Assembly (NCBI GenBank): GCA_036310005.1
Contig: JAXJSP010000027.1
Location: 11,309 to 75,308, forward strand
DNA from: JAXJSP01 sp036310005
Lineage (GTDB): Bacteria > Bacillota > Clostridia > Oscillospirales > Acutalibacteraceae
Length of the DNA: 64,000 nt
Direction: 5' to 3'
The translations under genes were made by a program, and so were the position numbers. The notes beneath the pieces are model-generated. The model was given only the letters and a program-made list of their open reading frames with translations. It searched no databases and was not told the DNA's origin. Positions 42,742 through 51,841 of the stretch are shown here, in pieces; position 1 is the stretch's first letter; every line of letters starts with the position of its first letter.

Positions 42742-43641
42742 TTATTTTTTTGTTTGTTCTGCTCCGTCAGATTTTATCGAATACAAAACATCTCTGTCAT
42801 AAAAATAGAAATTATCGTCGCTGTAATTTAAGTTTCTGACTGACTTATATTCAGCCTGTACTTTGATTACGCTCGATTTTTCATCGGTCAAATCTTTGCT
42901 GTAAAGTGCCGCTCCGTCATAATACATAACAACGCCCGAATCGTTTACAACAAACTGCTCTACATTTTCAATAACGGTATTTGTAAATGCCGCATTACCC
43001 GTACTCGTTTTGCAAAAGTCCCCTTTTTCGTTTAAATAGAAAATGTAATCTCCGAAAATCTGGAACTGTGTCATTTTTTCGTTTAAAAACTTTTCACAGT
43101 TGCCGCCGTCGTTTTTACACAAGTAAAGATATCCGTCGTCTGCAATAAAATAAGTATAAGTGCCGACTACCGCAAACTGGTTTGCGGTTATATTAAGCGC
43201 ATATTCTTTTTTATCTTTGATTCGGCACTTGAAAACTTTACCGTCGCGTGAATAAAACACCCAATTACCGCTTACTTGCGCTGTATCGACATTATCCTGA
43301 ATGACGCTCGGCTCTCCGCCCGTAAACTCACTAAAACGCAGCTGATTGTTTGAAATATAAACTACACCTGTTGTGTAAGGAAAAACACAACTTGCATTTG
43401 CACTTATCCTGTAAATATCGTTTTCTCCCTCACAGCGAAGCACACCTTGTGCATCAATATAGTAAAACAGGCTACCGTCTTTTGCAACACAAGCCCCGTT
43501 CATTGTGTTACCGAATGAATTTGTTAAACTTGATGACGGGCGGTCGTACGGTCTTGAAGAAACAAGCGCTAAAACTACCACGCATACCAATATAAATAAT
43601 ATAAGCGGAATAAGTGCCGCCTTTTTTCTGTCTTTAAACAT
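42742..43641 (-). CDS. Membrane-anchored beta-propeller-like protein (DUF5050-like)
   Basis: An N-terminal anchor helix (residues 9-29) is followed by about 265 extracytoplasmic residues with repeated short motifs of the type G-x-x-x-Y-F-x-D-x-x-G (for example YFIADDGYLYLC, YIFYLNEKGDF, NFYFYDRDVLYSI). This suggests a beta-propeller of the DUF5050 type. The gene stands alone, convergent to lepA. The function is unknown. Confidence 0.75.
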   Translation of the reverse strand: MFKDRKKAALIPLILFILVCVVVLALVSSRPYDRPSSSLTNSFGNTMNGACVAKDGSLFYYIDAQGVLRCEGENDIYRISANASCVFPYTTGVVYISNNQLRFSEFTGGEPSVIQDNVDTAQVSGNWVFYSRDGKVFKCRIKDKKEYALNITANQFAVVGTYTYFIADDGYLYLCKNDGGNCEKFLNEKMTQFQIFGDYIFYLNEKGDFCKTSTGNAAFTNTVIENVEQFVVNDSGVVMYYDGAALYSKDLTDEKSSVIKVQAEYKSVRNLNYSDDNFYFYDRDVLYSIKSDGAEQTKK

Positions 43642-43681
43642 AATTGCTCCTTAAAAAATTGATAAATATATTATAAAACAT

Positions 43682-43710
43682 TTGTATTATATAGTCAAAT
43701 GTGTTATTAT
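43682..43710 (+). promoter_or_regulatory. Promoter of the apgM-lexA operon
   Basis: TTGTAT (43682-43687), 17 bp and TATTAT (43705-43710), followed 4 bp later by a palindrome. Confidence 0.75.
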
Positions 43711-43714
43711 ATTA

Positions 43715-43730
43715 TCAAACAAAAGTTTGA
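43715..43730 (+). promoter_or_regulatory. Palindrome resembling a LexA operator
   Basis: TCAAACAAAAGTTTGA is a perfect palindrome around AAAA. Its core CAAAC-N4-GTTTG differs from the dinB box CGAAC-N4-GTTCG only at the symmetric second base. It sits immediately past the -10 box of an operon that includes lexA, the expected place for autoregulation. This is a candidate, not a consensus site. Confidence 0.5.
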
Positions 43731-43745
43731 AAAGAAGGCAAGAAC

Positions 43746-44954
43746 ATGAAATATGTAGTTTTACTTTGCGACGGTATGGCTGATAAGCCGATCGCCGAAC
43801 TTGATAATTTAACACCCATGCAAAAAGCAAGCAAGCCCAATATGGACCGCCTGGCAAAAGACAGCATTGTCGGTACGGTTAAAACCGTAGACGACGGACT
43901 AAAGCCCGGCAGCGATGTCGCAAACCTGTCGGTAATGGGCTTTGACCCGCTTGTTTGCTATACAGGTCGTTCTCCTTTGGAGGCGGCAAGCATCGGCATT
44001 GATATGAAAGACACCGATATTGCAATAAGATGCAATTTAGTCACTTTGTCAGACAACGAAAACTTCGATGAAAAAGTTATGGTCGATTACTGTGCCGACG
44101 ATATTTCAACCGAACAGGCTGATGCACTTATCAAAACATTACAAGAGCAACTCGGCGGCGGCGAGTTTGATTTTTACACAGGTGTCGCATACCGCCATTG
44201 TTTAATCTGGCACAACGGGGTCCGCGACGGTTATACACCAACCCCGCCTCACGATATCTCGGGCAAGGTTATAGGCGAGTATCTTACAGAACATAAAAAA
44301 CAGAAAAAACTGCTTGACTTGATGAAAAAGAGTGAGCAGATTTTAAAGAATCATCCTGTCAATTTGCAAAGAATTAAAGACGGAAGAAAGCCGGCTACTA
44401 CCTGTTGGTTCTGGGGACAGGGCAGCAAGCCGCAACTTGATGATTTTTATGCGATGCATAATTTAAAGGGTGCGGTAATTTCCGCAGTTGACTTGCTTAA
44501 AGGTATAGGCAAATGCGCTAAAATGGATGTTATAGATGTCGAGGGAGCGACAGGTTATATTGACACAAACTTTGCCGGCAAGGCAGAGGCGGCAATAAAC
44601 GCACTTAAAACCAACGATTATGTATATATTCACATCGAGGCACCGGACGAATGCGGACACAGGCGCGAAACAGAAAACAAAGTCAGGGCTATTGAGTTGA
44701 TTGACAGCGAAGTTTTAAGTCGGGTTTTGGCTGCCTTAGAGGGCGAGGAATACAGAATTTTAATTTGCCCCGACCATCCCACACCGATTTCAATCGCGAC
44801 TCATACATCAGACCCGGTACCGTTTATGATTTATGATTCTGCGAAAAAGCACAGCGGTGTTGATACATTCTGTGAACAAAGCGCAAAAGATACAGGAATT
44901 TATGTTGAGCGAGGACCCCATCTGATTGATATTATGATAAAAGGGGAAGTTTAA
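43746..44954 (+). CDS. apgM: Cofactor-independent phosphoglycerate mutase, archaeal-type
   Basis: This enzyme interconverts 3- and 2-phosphoglycerate. The alkaline phosphatase-superfamily metal motifs are seen in LLCDGMADKP, SDVANLSVMGFDP (Ser nucleophile), HIEAPDECGHR and CPDHPTP. The length of 402 fits the archaeal-type family rather than the 510-residue GpmI. It is the first gene of an operon with lexA, whose ATG follows the stop directly. Confidence 0.95.
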   Translation: MKYVVLLCDGMADKPIAELDNLTPMQKASKPNMDRLAKDSIVGTVKTVDDGLKPGSDVANLSVMGFDPLVCYTGRSPLEAASIGIDMKDTDIAIRCNLVTLSDNENFDEKVMVDYCADDISTEQADALIKTLQEQLGGGEFDFYTGVAYRHCLIWHNGVRDGYTPTPPHDISGKVIGEYLTEHKKQKKLLDLMKKSEQILKNHPVNLQRIKDGRKPATTCWFWGQGSKPQLDDFYAMHNLKGAVISAVDLLKGIGKCAKMDVIDVEGATGYIDTNFAGKAEAAINALKTNDYVYIHIEAPDECGHRRETENKVRAIELIDSEVLSRVLAALEGEEYRILICPDHPTPISIATHTSDPVPFMIYDSAKKHSGVDTFCEQSAKDTGIYVERGPHLIDIMIKGEV

Positions 44955-45545
44955 ATGCAACATTTAAAACCGAATCAGCAAAAGGTATTTGATTTTTTAA
45001 AGCAAAGAGCACAAGACGGTCTGCCCCCCACAGTAAGAGAAATTTGCAAACACACAGGTCTTAAATCTACTTCTACTGTTTTTGCAATTCTGGCAAATCT
45101 TGAAAAAATGGGGCTTATTGAAAAAGACGGAAAATCTTCACGCGCAATTAAGATTTCAGGCACCGCCTCTCAGGTACAAGTGCCTATTGTAGGTGTGGTT
45201 ACTGCCGGAGTGCCGATATTTGCAAGTCAGAATATTGAGCAGTATATGCCTCTTTCAAGCGATGTTGTCAGAAAAAGAGATGTATTCGGTCTTAAAGTAA
45301 AGGGTATGTCAATGCAAAATGCCGGCATTTTAGACGGTGATATTGTCTATGCCGAAAAAACGCAGACAGCCGAACAGGGCGATATAGTCGTTGCCTTAAT
45401 CGAAGACGAGGCAACCGTCAAAAGATATACTTTGGATAAAAGCGGAAAAGTCGTGCTTATGCCCGAAAACGAAAACTTCGAGCCGATTATTCCCGATTCT
45501 CTTACAATTCTCGGCAAAGTAATTGCCTCATTCAGAGAATATTAA
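44955..45545 (+). CDS. lexA: SOS repressor LexA
   Basis: The N-terminal winged helix (residues 1-65) includes KSTSTVFAILANLEKMGLIE. The autocleavage site is Ala-Gly in VGVVTAGVPIFA. The catalytic Ser lies in KGMSMQNAGILDGD and the Lys in DEATVKRYT, followed by the C-terminal dimer domain. The length of 196 is standard. The dinB promoter at 930-979 carries a perfect site for this repressor, and a related palindrome precedes its own operon. Confidence 0.97.
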   Translation: MQHLKPNQQKVFDFLKQRAQDGLPPTVREICKHTGLKSTSTVFAILANLEKMGLIEKDGKSSRAIKISGTASQVQVPIVGVVTAGVPIFASQNIEQYMPLSSDVVRKRDVFGLKVKGMSMQNAGILDGDIVYAEKTQTAEQGDIVVALIEDEATVKRYTLDKSGKVVLMPENENFEPIIPDSLTILGKVIASFREY

Positions 45546-45559
45546 TATTAAGTAATAAA

Positions 45560-45593
45560 CTAAAAAGGTGTCGGTTAGCCGACACCTTTTTAG
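45560..45593. terminator. Terminator after lexA
   Basis: CTAAAAAGGTGTCGG/CCGACACCTTTTTAG with a TTAG loop. The same AAAAAGGTGTCGG segment is seen in the inverted repeats at 18379 and 21490. Confidence 0.92.
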
Positions 45594-45603
45594 TTTTCTA
45601 AAA

Positions 45604-45812
45604 CCTCCATCTGATGAGGGAGGTGGCTGCGGCTGAGCCGCAGACGGAGGGAGAGATAAAATGCACTATAAAGAATAAGTAACACTAAGTAAACCTAAGT
45701 CTAACAAACAACCATAGAAAGCAACTCCGTTGCCCTGACAAGGGGAGCCGAGAAATTGTATAAATAGTGGCACCGACAAAAATAATATAAAGCAACTTCG
45801 TTGCGATGGTGC
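45604..45812. repeat. Interspersed palindromic repeats, locus 3
   Basis: This gene-free stretch holds several palindromes: CCTCC/GGAGG (45604-45623), CTGCGGCTGAGCCGCAG (45627-45643), a left-arm unit CTAACAAACAACCATAGAAA with GCAACTCCGTTGC (45701-45733), and a compact unit with GCACCGACA, GCAACTTCGTTGC and GATGGTGC (45770-45812). The last two belong to the family also present near 2.5, 14.6 and 55.0 kb. No gene is seen in the interval. Confidence 0.75.
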
Positions 45813-45826
45813 GTATAAGAAAAGGC

Positions 45827-45861
45827 AAAAAACACCGGGTGCAAAGCACTCGGTGTTTTTT
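45827..45861. terminator. Terminator of the hydCBA operon
   Basis: AAAAAACACCG-g-GTGC/GCAC-t-CGGTGTTTTTT. On the minus strand it follows hydA and has a U run. Confidence 0.88.
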
Positions 45862-45891
45862 GATTTCATACTGTTTTATATTTTATACTAA

Positions 45892-47637
45892 TTAGTGTAA
45901 ATCTCTTTTAGTATATGTAGTATGGAGAAGTTCATGTGCTTTATGGCTGTTAGGCTCACCGAAGAATTCATCATAAACAGTTTTAATAACAGGTGAGTCA
46001 TGTGAGCAGCCGAGACCTTCTTCAATCTTTGCATCGTCCTCTTTATAAATAGCAGCCTGGCGCAAAGACTTGATATCAACAGTATTCATAACAGAGTCGC
46101 TGTTAATCGGCTGACCGCCACCGTTGATACAACCGCCGGGGCAAGCCATAATTTCAATAAACTGATATTTTGACTCTCCGTTTTTAACTTCTTCGCAAAG
46201 TTTTCTTGCATTAGCAAGACCGGATGCTACTGCGACGTTAAGTTCAACACCGCCGACTGTGTATTTAGCCTCACGGATACCGTCGCGGCCTCTTACATCA
46301 GTAAACTTGATTGCCTCTTTAGTACCGTCAAGAGTGTAAGCGGCAGTTCTGAGAGCAGCCTCCATAACACCGCCGGTTGCACCGAAGATGACACCTGCGC
46401 CCGATGCGATATCGAACGGGTTGTCAAATTCTTCGTCTTCTAAATTAGCAAAGTCGATGCCTGATTCTTTAATCATTTTAGCAAGTTCTCTTGTTGTGAG
46501 TGCTACATCTACATCCTGATAACCTGAATCGGTAAGTTCTTCACGCTCAACTTCAAACTTCTTTGCGGTGCAAGGAATAACGCTGACTACGAACAAGTCT
46601 TTCGGGTCAATATTGTGTTTTTCGCAGTAGTAAGTTTTCAAAAGCGCACCGAACATCTGCTGAGGTGATTTGCAGGTTGAAAGGTTTTCAAGAAGTTCGG
46701 GATAATTATGCTCTGCAAATTTTACCCAACCCGGGCAGCAAGAAGTAAACATCGGAGTCTTGCCGCCGTTTTTAAGGCGTGTAACAAGTTCTGTTGCTTC
46801 TTCTAAAATTGTAAGGTCGGCAGTAACATCCATATCAAATGATGCGTCTGCACCTAAACCGCGGATAGCAGGCGATAATTTGCCTTCAACATTAGTGCCT
46901 ATAGGCATACCGAATTCTTCACCGAGTGTTGCTCTGATAGCGGGAGCTGAGAAGAATACAACCTTTTTGTCGGGATCTGAAATTGCATCCCAGACGCGTT
47001 GAACATTACTCTTTTCGCTTAACGCACCTACAGGGCAGGCAACGATACATTGACCGCAACCTACACAAGAAGTATTCATAATTTCTCTGTCAAATGCGGC
47101 ACCTACATGAGATGCAAAACCTCTCTCGTTCATACCGATTGCACCGACACTTTGCATATTGGTACAAGCGGCGATACATCTGCGGCAGTTGATACATTTA
47201 TTGTTATCTCTTACAAGATAAGGTGATGATGTATCAAGAGGCTCGTTTAAATCATCAGAGAAGAATGCGTCTTCATCGCAACCGTACTCTAATGCTAATT
47301 TTTGAAGTTCACAGTTCTGACTGCGCGGGCAAGAAAGACATTTTTTCTTGTGATTTGAAAGTAATAATTCCAGAGTGGTCTTTCTTGAATGGCGAGCCAT
47401 AGCGCTGTTTGTTTTGATTTCCATACCTTCTTCGCACGGATAAACACAAGCGGCAATAAGTCTGCTTCCGCGAGGTGAACATTGTTCAACAACACAAACT
47501 CGGCAAGCACCGATGCAGTTTAACTCTTTAAGATAGCAAAGAGTAGGTATTTCAATATTAGCCTGTCTTGCAGCCGCGAGAACGGTAGTACCTTCTCTGA
47601 CCTGTACAGGTTTTCCGTTAATTGTTAAATTAATCAT
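45892..47637 (-). CDS. hydA: NADH-dependent [FeFe] hydrogenase, catalytic subunit HydA
   Basis: HydA evolves H2 from NADH and reduced ferredoxin in an electron-bifurcating complex. An N-terminal [2Fe-2S] domain (CYLKELNCIGACRVCVVEQC), the NuoG-like cluster region (HSRKTTLELLLSNHKKKC) and two [4Fe-4S] motifs (CINCRRCIAACT, CVGCGQCIVACPVG) precede the H-cluster domain. The three H-cluster motifs TSCCPGW, IPCTAKKFE and MACPGGCINGGGQP are intact. The length of 581 fits group A3-type enzymes. It is the last gene of hydC-hydB-hydA. Confidence 0.96.
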   Translation of the reverse strand: MINLTINGKPVQVREGTTVLAAARQANIEIPTLCYLKELNCIGACRVCVVEQCSPRGSRLIAACVYPCEEGMEIKTNSAMARHSRKTTLELLLSNHKKKCLSCPRSQNCELQKLALEYGCDEDAFFSDDLNEPLDTSSPYLVRDNNKCINCRRCIAACTNMQSVGAIGMNERGFASHVGAAFDREIMNTSCVGCGQCIVACPVGALSEKSNVQRVWDAISDPDKKVVFFSAPAIRATLGEEFGMPIGTNVEGKLSPAIRGLGADASFDMDVTADLTILEEATELVTRLKNGGKTPMFTSCCPGWVKFAEHNYPELLENLSTCKSPQQMFGALLKTYYCEKHNIDPKDLFVVSVIPCTAKKFEVEREELTDSGYQDVDVALTTRELAKMIKESGIDFANLEDEEFDNPFDIASGAGVIFGATGGVMEAALRTAAYTLDGTKEAIKFTDVRGRDGIREAKYTVGGVELNVAVASGLANARKLCEEVKNGESKYQFIEIMACPGGCINGGGQPINSDSVMNTVDIKSLRQAAIYKEDDAKIEEGLGCSHDSPVIKTVYDEFFGEPNSHKAHELLHTTYTKRDLH

Positions 47638-47650
47638 TTTCTACTCCTCC

Positions 47651-49564
47651 TTATCCTTTAGAAATAGCGTTGAATTTGCAGTTTGTTATGCAAACTCCGC
47701 ACTTAATACATTTTGCAGTATCAATTTCAACAGAAGGTAATTTGTGACCTTCGGCAACATAGTCGGTTTTTGAAATAGCACTGACAGGGCAGTTTCTCAT
47801 GCAAAGACCGCAACCGATACATTTATCTTTATCTACTGTGAAATTAACAAGTTTCTTACAAACACCTGCAGGACATTTTTTGTCAACAATGTGAGTTATG
47901 TACTCGTCTTTGAAACATTTAAGTGTTGAAAGAACAGGGTTCGGTGCCGACTGACCTAAAGCACAAAGTGATGAAGATTTCATGTGTTTTGCCAAATCTT
48001 CAATTTTGTTTAAGTCTTCCATCTCACCTTTGCCCTCAATGATTTTATCAAGGAATTGGAGAAGTCGTTTTGTTCCTATACGACAAGGTGTACACTTACC
48101 GCAAGACTCGTCTGCTGTAAAATCAAGATAGAATTTAGCAAAGTCTACAACACAAGTATCCTCGTCAAGTACGATAAGTCCGCCTGAACCCATCATTGAA
48201 CCAAGTTTGATAAGGTTGTCATAGTCAATCGGAACATCAATATTTTCAGCAGGAATACATCCGCCTGAAGGTCCGCCTGTCTGGGCAGCCTTGAATTTCT
48301 TACCGTTCGGTACACCGCCGCCGATTTCTTCTACGATTTCGCGTAAGGTTGTACCCATCGGAATTTCAACAAGACCTACATTTGTAACTTTACCGCCGAG
48401 CGCGAATACCTTTGTACCCTTTGATGTTTCGGTACCGATAGATGAATACCATTTAGCACCGTTTAAGATAATAGGATTGATATTAGCATAGGTTTCGACA
48501 TTGTTTAAGATGGTAGGTTTGCCGAAAAGTCCTCTTATAGCAGGGAACGGAGGACGAGGTCTCGGCTCGCCGCGGTTACCCTCAATAGAGGTCATAAGCG
48601 CTGTTTCCTCACCGCATACAAATGCGCCGGCACCAAGTCTGATTTCAATATCAAAGCAAAAATCGGTACCGAAAATATTGTCACCGAGAAGTCCGTATTC
48701 TCTTGCCTGCTTGATAGCAATTTCAAGACGCTGTACTGCGATAGGATACTCGGCACGGATATATACATAACCTTGCTTTGCACCGATTGTATAGCCTGCA
48801 ATAGCCATAGCCTCGATTACGCTGTGCGGGTCGCCTTCAAGAATTGAACGGTCCATAAATGCACCCGGGTCACCCTCGTCTGCGTTACAGCAAACATATT
48901 TAACAGCATTTTTCTGTGCTGCGGCAAATGCCCATTTCTTTCCTGTCGGGAAACCGCCGCCTCCGCGTCCGCGAAGTCCCGATTCGAGCATTTCGTTTAC
49001 AACATCTTCGCTGCTCATTGTAGTCAGTACTTTTGCAAGAGCCTGGTAACCGTCAACAGCGATTGATTCTTCAATATCTTCAGGGTCAATAACGCCGCAG
49101 TTACGCAGAGCAATTCTCATCTGTTTTTTATAGAATGCAGTTTCAGCAAGTGAAATGATTGAACCGTCTTCGTGAACGGTTTCAGCATATAATAACTCTT
49201 TGACAGGCTCGCCGCCCGGTACTAAATGCTTATCTGCAACTGTTACAACATGCTCCGGAGTCATGCTTGCATAAAATGCGCCTTCCGGATATACAATCAT
49301 AATCGGGCCGAGTGCGCAAAGACCGAAACATCCTGTTTTAACAACCAATACGTCTTTAATGCCTTTTGATTCTAATTCGTTTTCAAGAGCCTCAATGATT
49401 TTCTTTGCGCCTGATGATGTACAACCTGTACCGCCGCAAACTAAAACCTGTTTTCTGTATCCTGTGTTGGCTGCGATTTTTTCAGCCTGCTCACGAACAG
49501 CCTTACGAACCATTACAAGCTCGTGTTTTTTCTCTTTAATCTGATTAAGTTGTTCAATAGTCAT
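47651..49564 (-). CDS. hydB: NADH-dependent hydrogenase subunit HydB (NuoF-like)
   Basis: HydB carries FMN and binds NADH. It has an N-terminal thioredoxin-like [2Fe-2S] region (CGGTGCTSSG ... KTGCFGLC), the FMN/NADH motif GLRGRGGGGFPTGKKW, the NuoF [4Fe-4S] motif ESCGKCTPCRIGTKR and two C-terminal ferredoxin clusters (CIGCGLCMRNCP, CIKCGVCITNC). The length of 637 is typical. It lies between hydC and hydA with 13-15 bp spacing. Confidence 0.96.
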   Translation of the reverse strand: MTIEQLNQIKEKKHELVMVRKAVREQAEKIAANTGYRKQVLVCGGTGCTSSGAKKIIEALENELESKGIKDVLVVKTGCFGLCALGPIMIVYPEGAFYASMTPEHVVTVADKHLVPGGEPVKELLYAETVHEDGSIISLAETAFYKKQMRIALRNCGVIDPEDIEESIAVDGYQALAKVLTTMSSEDVVNEMLESGLRGRGGGGFPTGKKWAFAAAQKNAVKYVCCNADEGDPGAFMDRSILEGDPHSVIEAMAIAGYTIGAKQGYVYIRAEYPIAVQRLEIAIKQAREYGLLGDNIFGTDFCFDIEIRLGAGAFVCGEETALMTSIEGNRGEPRPRPPFPAIRGLFGKPTILNNVETYANINPIILNGAKWYSSIGTETSKGTKVFALGGKVTNVGLVEIPMGTTLREIVEEIGGGVPNGKKFKAAQTGGPSGGCIPAENIDVPIDYDNLIKLGSMMGSGGLIVLDEDTCVVDFAKFYLDFTADESCGKCTPCRIGTKRLLQFLDKIIEGKGEMEDLNKIEDLAKHMKSSSLCALGQSAPNPVLSTLKCFKDEYITHIVDKKCPAGVCKKLVNFTVDKDKCIGCGLCMRNCPVSAISKTDYVAEGHKLPSVEIDTAKCIKCGVCITNCKFNAISKG

Positions 49565-49579
49565 ACTGTCTTTACCTCC

Positions 49580-50077
49580 TTAACCTCTGTATTTTTCAAG
49601 GATTTCGGCAACTTGTTTTGGGTCAGCCTTACCGTAAATGTCATCGTCAACCATAAAAACGGGAGCAAGTCCGCAAGCGCCTACGCAACGGGAACACTCA
49701 ATTGAGAACATTCCGTCTTGTGTGCATTCGCCGCTTTTGATGCCAAGGTATTCTTCAACCGCCTCAACGAGTTTATCAGCACCTTTAACATAGCATGCTG
49801 TACCTAAGCAAATGTTTACTCTGTGTTTACCCTTCGGGGTAAGTGAAAATTGCGCATAGAAAGTTGATACGCCGTACACTTTTGAGAGCGGAACGCCTAA
49901 GCCTTCAGCAATCATTTTCTGTACTTCAATAGGAAGGTATCCGTAAATGTCCTGTGCCTTTTGCATTACCGGCATAAGACAACCTTTGGTGTCTTTAAGT
50001 TCGGCAATAACTTCCGCCAACTGTTTCTCCTGTTCAGGAGTACCGTTGAAAGTAACAGTCTTTTCCATAGTTTGCAT
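49580..50077 (-). CDS. hydC: NADH-dependent hydrogenase subunit HydC (NuoE-like)
   Basis: HydC is the NuoE-like [2Fe-2S] electron-transfer subunit. The cluster motifs CLGTACYVKGA and CSRCVGACGLAP are present at the spacing of the family. The length of 165 is normal. It is the first gene of the operon. The leader has a CGGGTGT/ACACCCG hairpin (about 50091-50123) and a TATAAT upstream (about 50150). Confidence 0.95.
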   Translation of the reverse strand: MQTMEKTVTFNGTPEQEKQLAEVIAELKDTKGCLMPVMQKAQDIYGYLPIEVQKMIAEGLGVPLSKVYGVSTFYAQFSLTPKGKHRVNICLGTACYVKGADKLVEAVEEYLGIKSGECTQDGMFSIECSRCVGACGLAPVFMVDDDIYGKADPKQVAEILEKYRG

Positions 50078-50314
50078 TCCTTTCTTGAATCGGGTGTTGC
50101 CACTTTTACACCCGAGTAATTAAATTAAATTATATAAGACTATATAACAAACATAATCATTATACACAATTTGCTCTTAAATTTCTACTGTTTTTGCAAA
50201 AAAAATATTATTAAAATTTTCATTTTTTTTACAAATTTCAGACAAAAAACTACAAATTGTGCCTGTTTGATTGTTTTTAATTTTAAACCACAATATATCA
50301 CGCTTAAATTTAAT
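50078..50314 (-). promoter_or_regulatory. AT-rich leader and upstream region of hydCBA
   Basis: The interval holds the leader hairpin ATCGGGTGT/ACACCCGAT-like stem near the hydC start and a TATAAT at about 50148-50153 on the minus strand. No clear -35 box is seen. The remainder is AT-rich with no convincing ORF; a clear Rex operator was not found. Confidence 0.45.
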
Positions 50315-50348
50315 AAAAAAATACCCCAAAAGTTTGACACTTTTGGGG
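50315..50348 (-). terminator. Terminator of the decarboxylase pump operon
   Basis: CCCCAAAAGT/ACTTTTGGGG with a 5-base loop and a seven-U tail on the minus strand. Confidence 0.9.
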
Positions 50349-50357
50349 CAAAACAGT

Positions 50358-50564
50358 CTATTTGTCTTTTTTCTTGCTGAAAAATTTATTGATAGCGACA
50401 GTTGATATAATAATAATTCCGATGATTACGAAAATTACAAGCATTCCCTGTCCCATAAATTTAAGCATTTGTGCTACTCTTGAGGGCTCGAAATTTAAAA
50501 CTTCCATTTCCTCTTTAAAGAGTTCAACATATTTTGAAAAGTCAACCCATTTTTCTAAAAACAT
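50358..50564 (-). CDS. OadG-related small membrane subunit
   Basis: This 68-residue protein has one membrane helix (about residues 38-60) and a basic tail (FFSKKKDK). It lies 15 bp downstream of the beta subunit. This arrangement is typical of OadG-like small subunits of sodium-pumping decarboxylases. The assignment is mainly from context and topology. Confidence 0.7.
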   Translation of the reverse strand: MFLEKWVDFSKYVELFKEEMEVLNFEPSRVAQMLKFMGQGMLVIFVIIGIIIISTVAINKFFSKKKDK

Positions 50565-50579
50565 ATCAGCGCCCTCCTA

Positions 50580-51671
50580 TTAACCGAAAATGTTAAGAAT
50601 AATACCGCCGGCAATAACCGAAGCGATTTGTCCGGATACATTTACGCCTATTGAATGCATAAGCAAGAAGTTTTGCGGATCTTCTTTGAGTCCCATTTTA
50701 TGAACGATTCTTCCCGACATCGGAAACGCGGAAATACCTGCGGCACCTATCATCGGGTTTACTTTGTTTTTAAGGAAAAGATTTAAAAACTTCGCAAAAA
50801 GCACACCGCCCGCAGTATCAACTATAAACGCAATAAGTCCGAGTCCCATAATAAGAAGTGTCTGCGGTTTTAAGAACTGCTCGTCGGTCATGTTGAAAGC
50901 AACCGAAATGCCGAGGAATATTGTAATAAGATTTGCAAGTACCTTCTGCGCGGTTTCAGACAGCGCATCAAGAACTCCGCACTCACGAATAAGATTACCG
51001 AACATCAAAAATCCGATAAGCGCAGTCGCCTGCGGAATTATTGCAGATGCAACAACGGTAATGATGATGGGGAATAATATTCTTGTAAGTTTTGATACAG
51101 ATTTCTGTTCATAAGGCATACGAATCAAACGCTCTTTTTTGGTTGTAAGGAGTTTGATAACAGGAGGCTGAATTACGGGAACGAGTGCCATATATGAATA
51201 AGCGGCAACCGTAATCGGACCTACAAACTCGGAATTAAGCGCGTTTGCAACAGCAATCGAAGTAGGACCGTCTGCGGCACCTATAATCGCTATTGATGCG
51301 GCATCGTTGTCCGCAAAGAAAATTGATGCCATACAAAGCGTAAAGAAAATACCGAACTGTGCGGCGGCACCAAATATCATAAGTTTAGGATTGGAAAGCA
51401 GCGGACCGAAGTCAATCATCGCACCGATACCGATAAACAGCAGCAGCGGAAATAACTCGTTTGCAATACCTGCGTTATAAAGTTCCCTTATCGGACCTGT
51501 AAGTGCGTCGGAAAAAGGAATGTTTACAAGCAAGGTACCAAAGCCCATAGGCAAAAGCAAAGTCGGTTCCATTTCTTTTGCAATAGCAAGATAAATCAAA
51601 AGTCCGCCGATGCACAGCATTATAATCTCGCCAAGACCGAAATGGAGTAGATTTTCATATAAAATATCCAT
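50580..51671 (-). CDS. Sodium-translocating decarboxylase beta subunit (OadB/GcdB/MmdB)
   Basis: This integral membrane subunit couples decarboxylation of biotin-bound carboxylate to Na+ export. Conserved segments are LLFIGIGAMIDFGPLL, AIIGAADGPTSIAVA (the Asp involved in Na+ translocation) and GAAGISAFPMSGRIVHKMG. It has about nine membrane segments in 363 residues. Neither a carboxyltransferase (alpha) nor a biotin carrier is encoded next to it, so the substrate (oxaloacetate, glutaconyl-CoA or methylmalonyl-CoA) cannot be decided here. Confidence 0.93.
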   Translation of the reverse strand: MDILYENLLHFGLGEIIMLCIGGLLIYLAIAKEMEPTLLLPMGFGTLLVNIPFSDALTGPIRELYNAGIANELFPLLLFIGIGAMIDFGPLLSNPKLMIFGAAAQFGIFFTLCMASIFFADNDAASIAIIGAADGPTSIAVANALNSEFVGPITVAAYSYMALVPVIQPPVIKLLTTKKERLIRMPYEQKSVSKLTRILFPIIITVVASAIIPQATALIGFLMFGNLIRECGVLDALSETAQKVLANLITIFLGISVAFNMTDEQFLKPQTLLIMGLGLIAFIVDTAGGVLFAKFLNLFLKNKVNPMIGAAGISAFPMSGRIVHKMGLKEDPQNFLLMHSIGVNVSGQIASVIAGGIILNIFG

Positions 51672-51774
51672 TTATTTACCCCTTTGTATTTATTAGAGTG
51701 TTATTAACTATAACACAAAATTTCGCCTTTTGCAACAATGGTAAATAATTCTGTAAATATTACAAAATATTGAG

Positions 51775-51803
51775 TTGACAACCACATTTATTTATACTAT
51801 ATT
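51775..51803 (+). promoter_or_regulatory. Promoter of the polysaccharide deacetylase gene
   Basis: TTGACA (51775-51780), 17 bp and TATATT (51798-51803). Confidence 0.8.
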
Positions 51804-51841
51804 TATAATATATTATAATGTATAAGGACTTGAAATTTAAG

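Noticed and set aside
50100..50200. Possible Rex redox operator upstream of hydC
   Set aside because: Short AT-rich stretches such as TTGTTATATAG and ATTGTGTATAATG only partly resemble a Rex palindrome; not enough symmetry.
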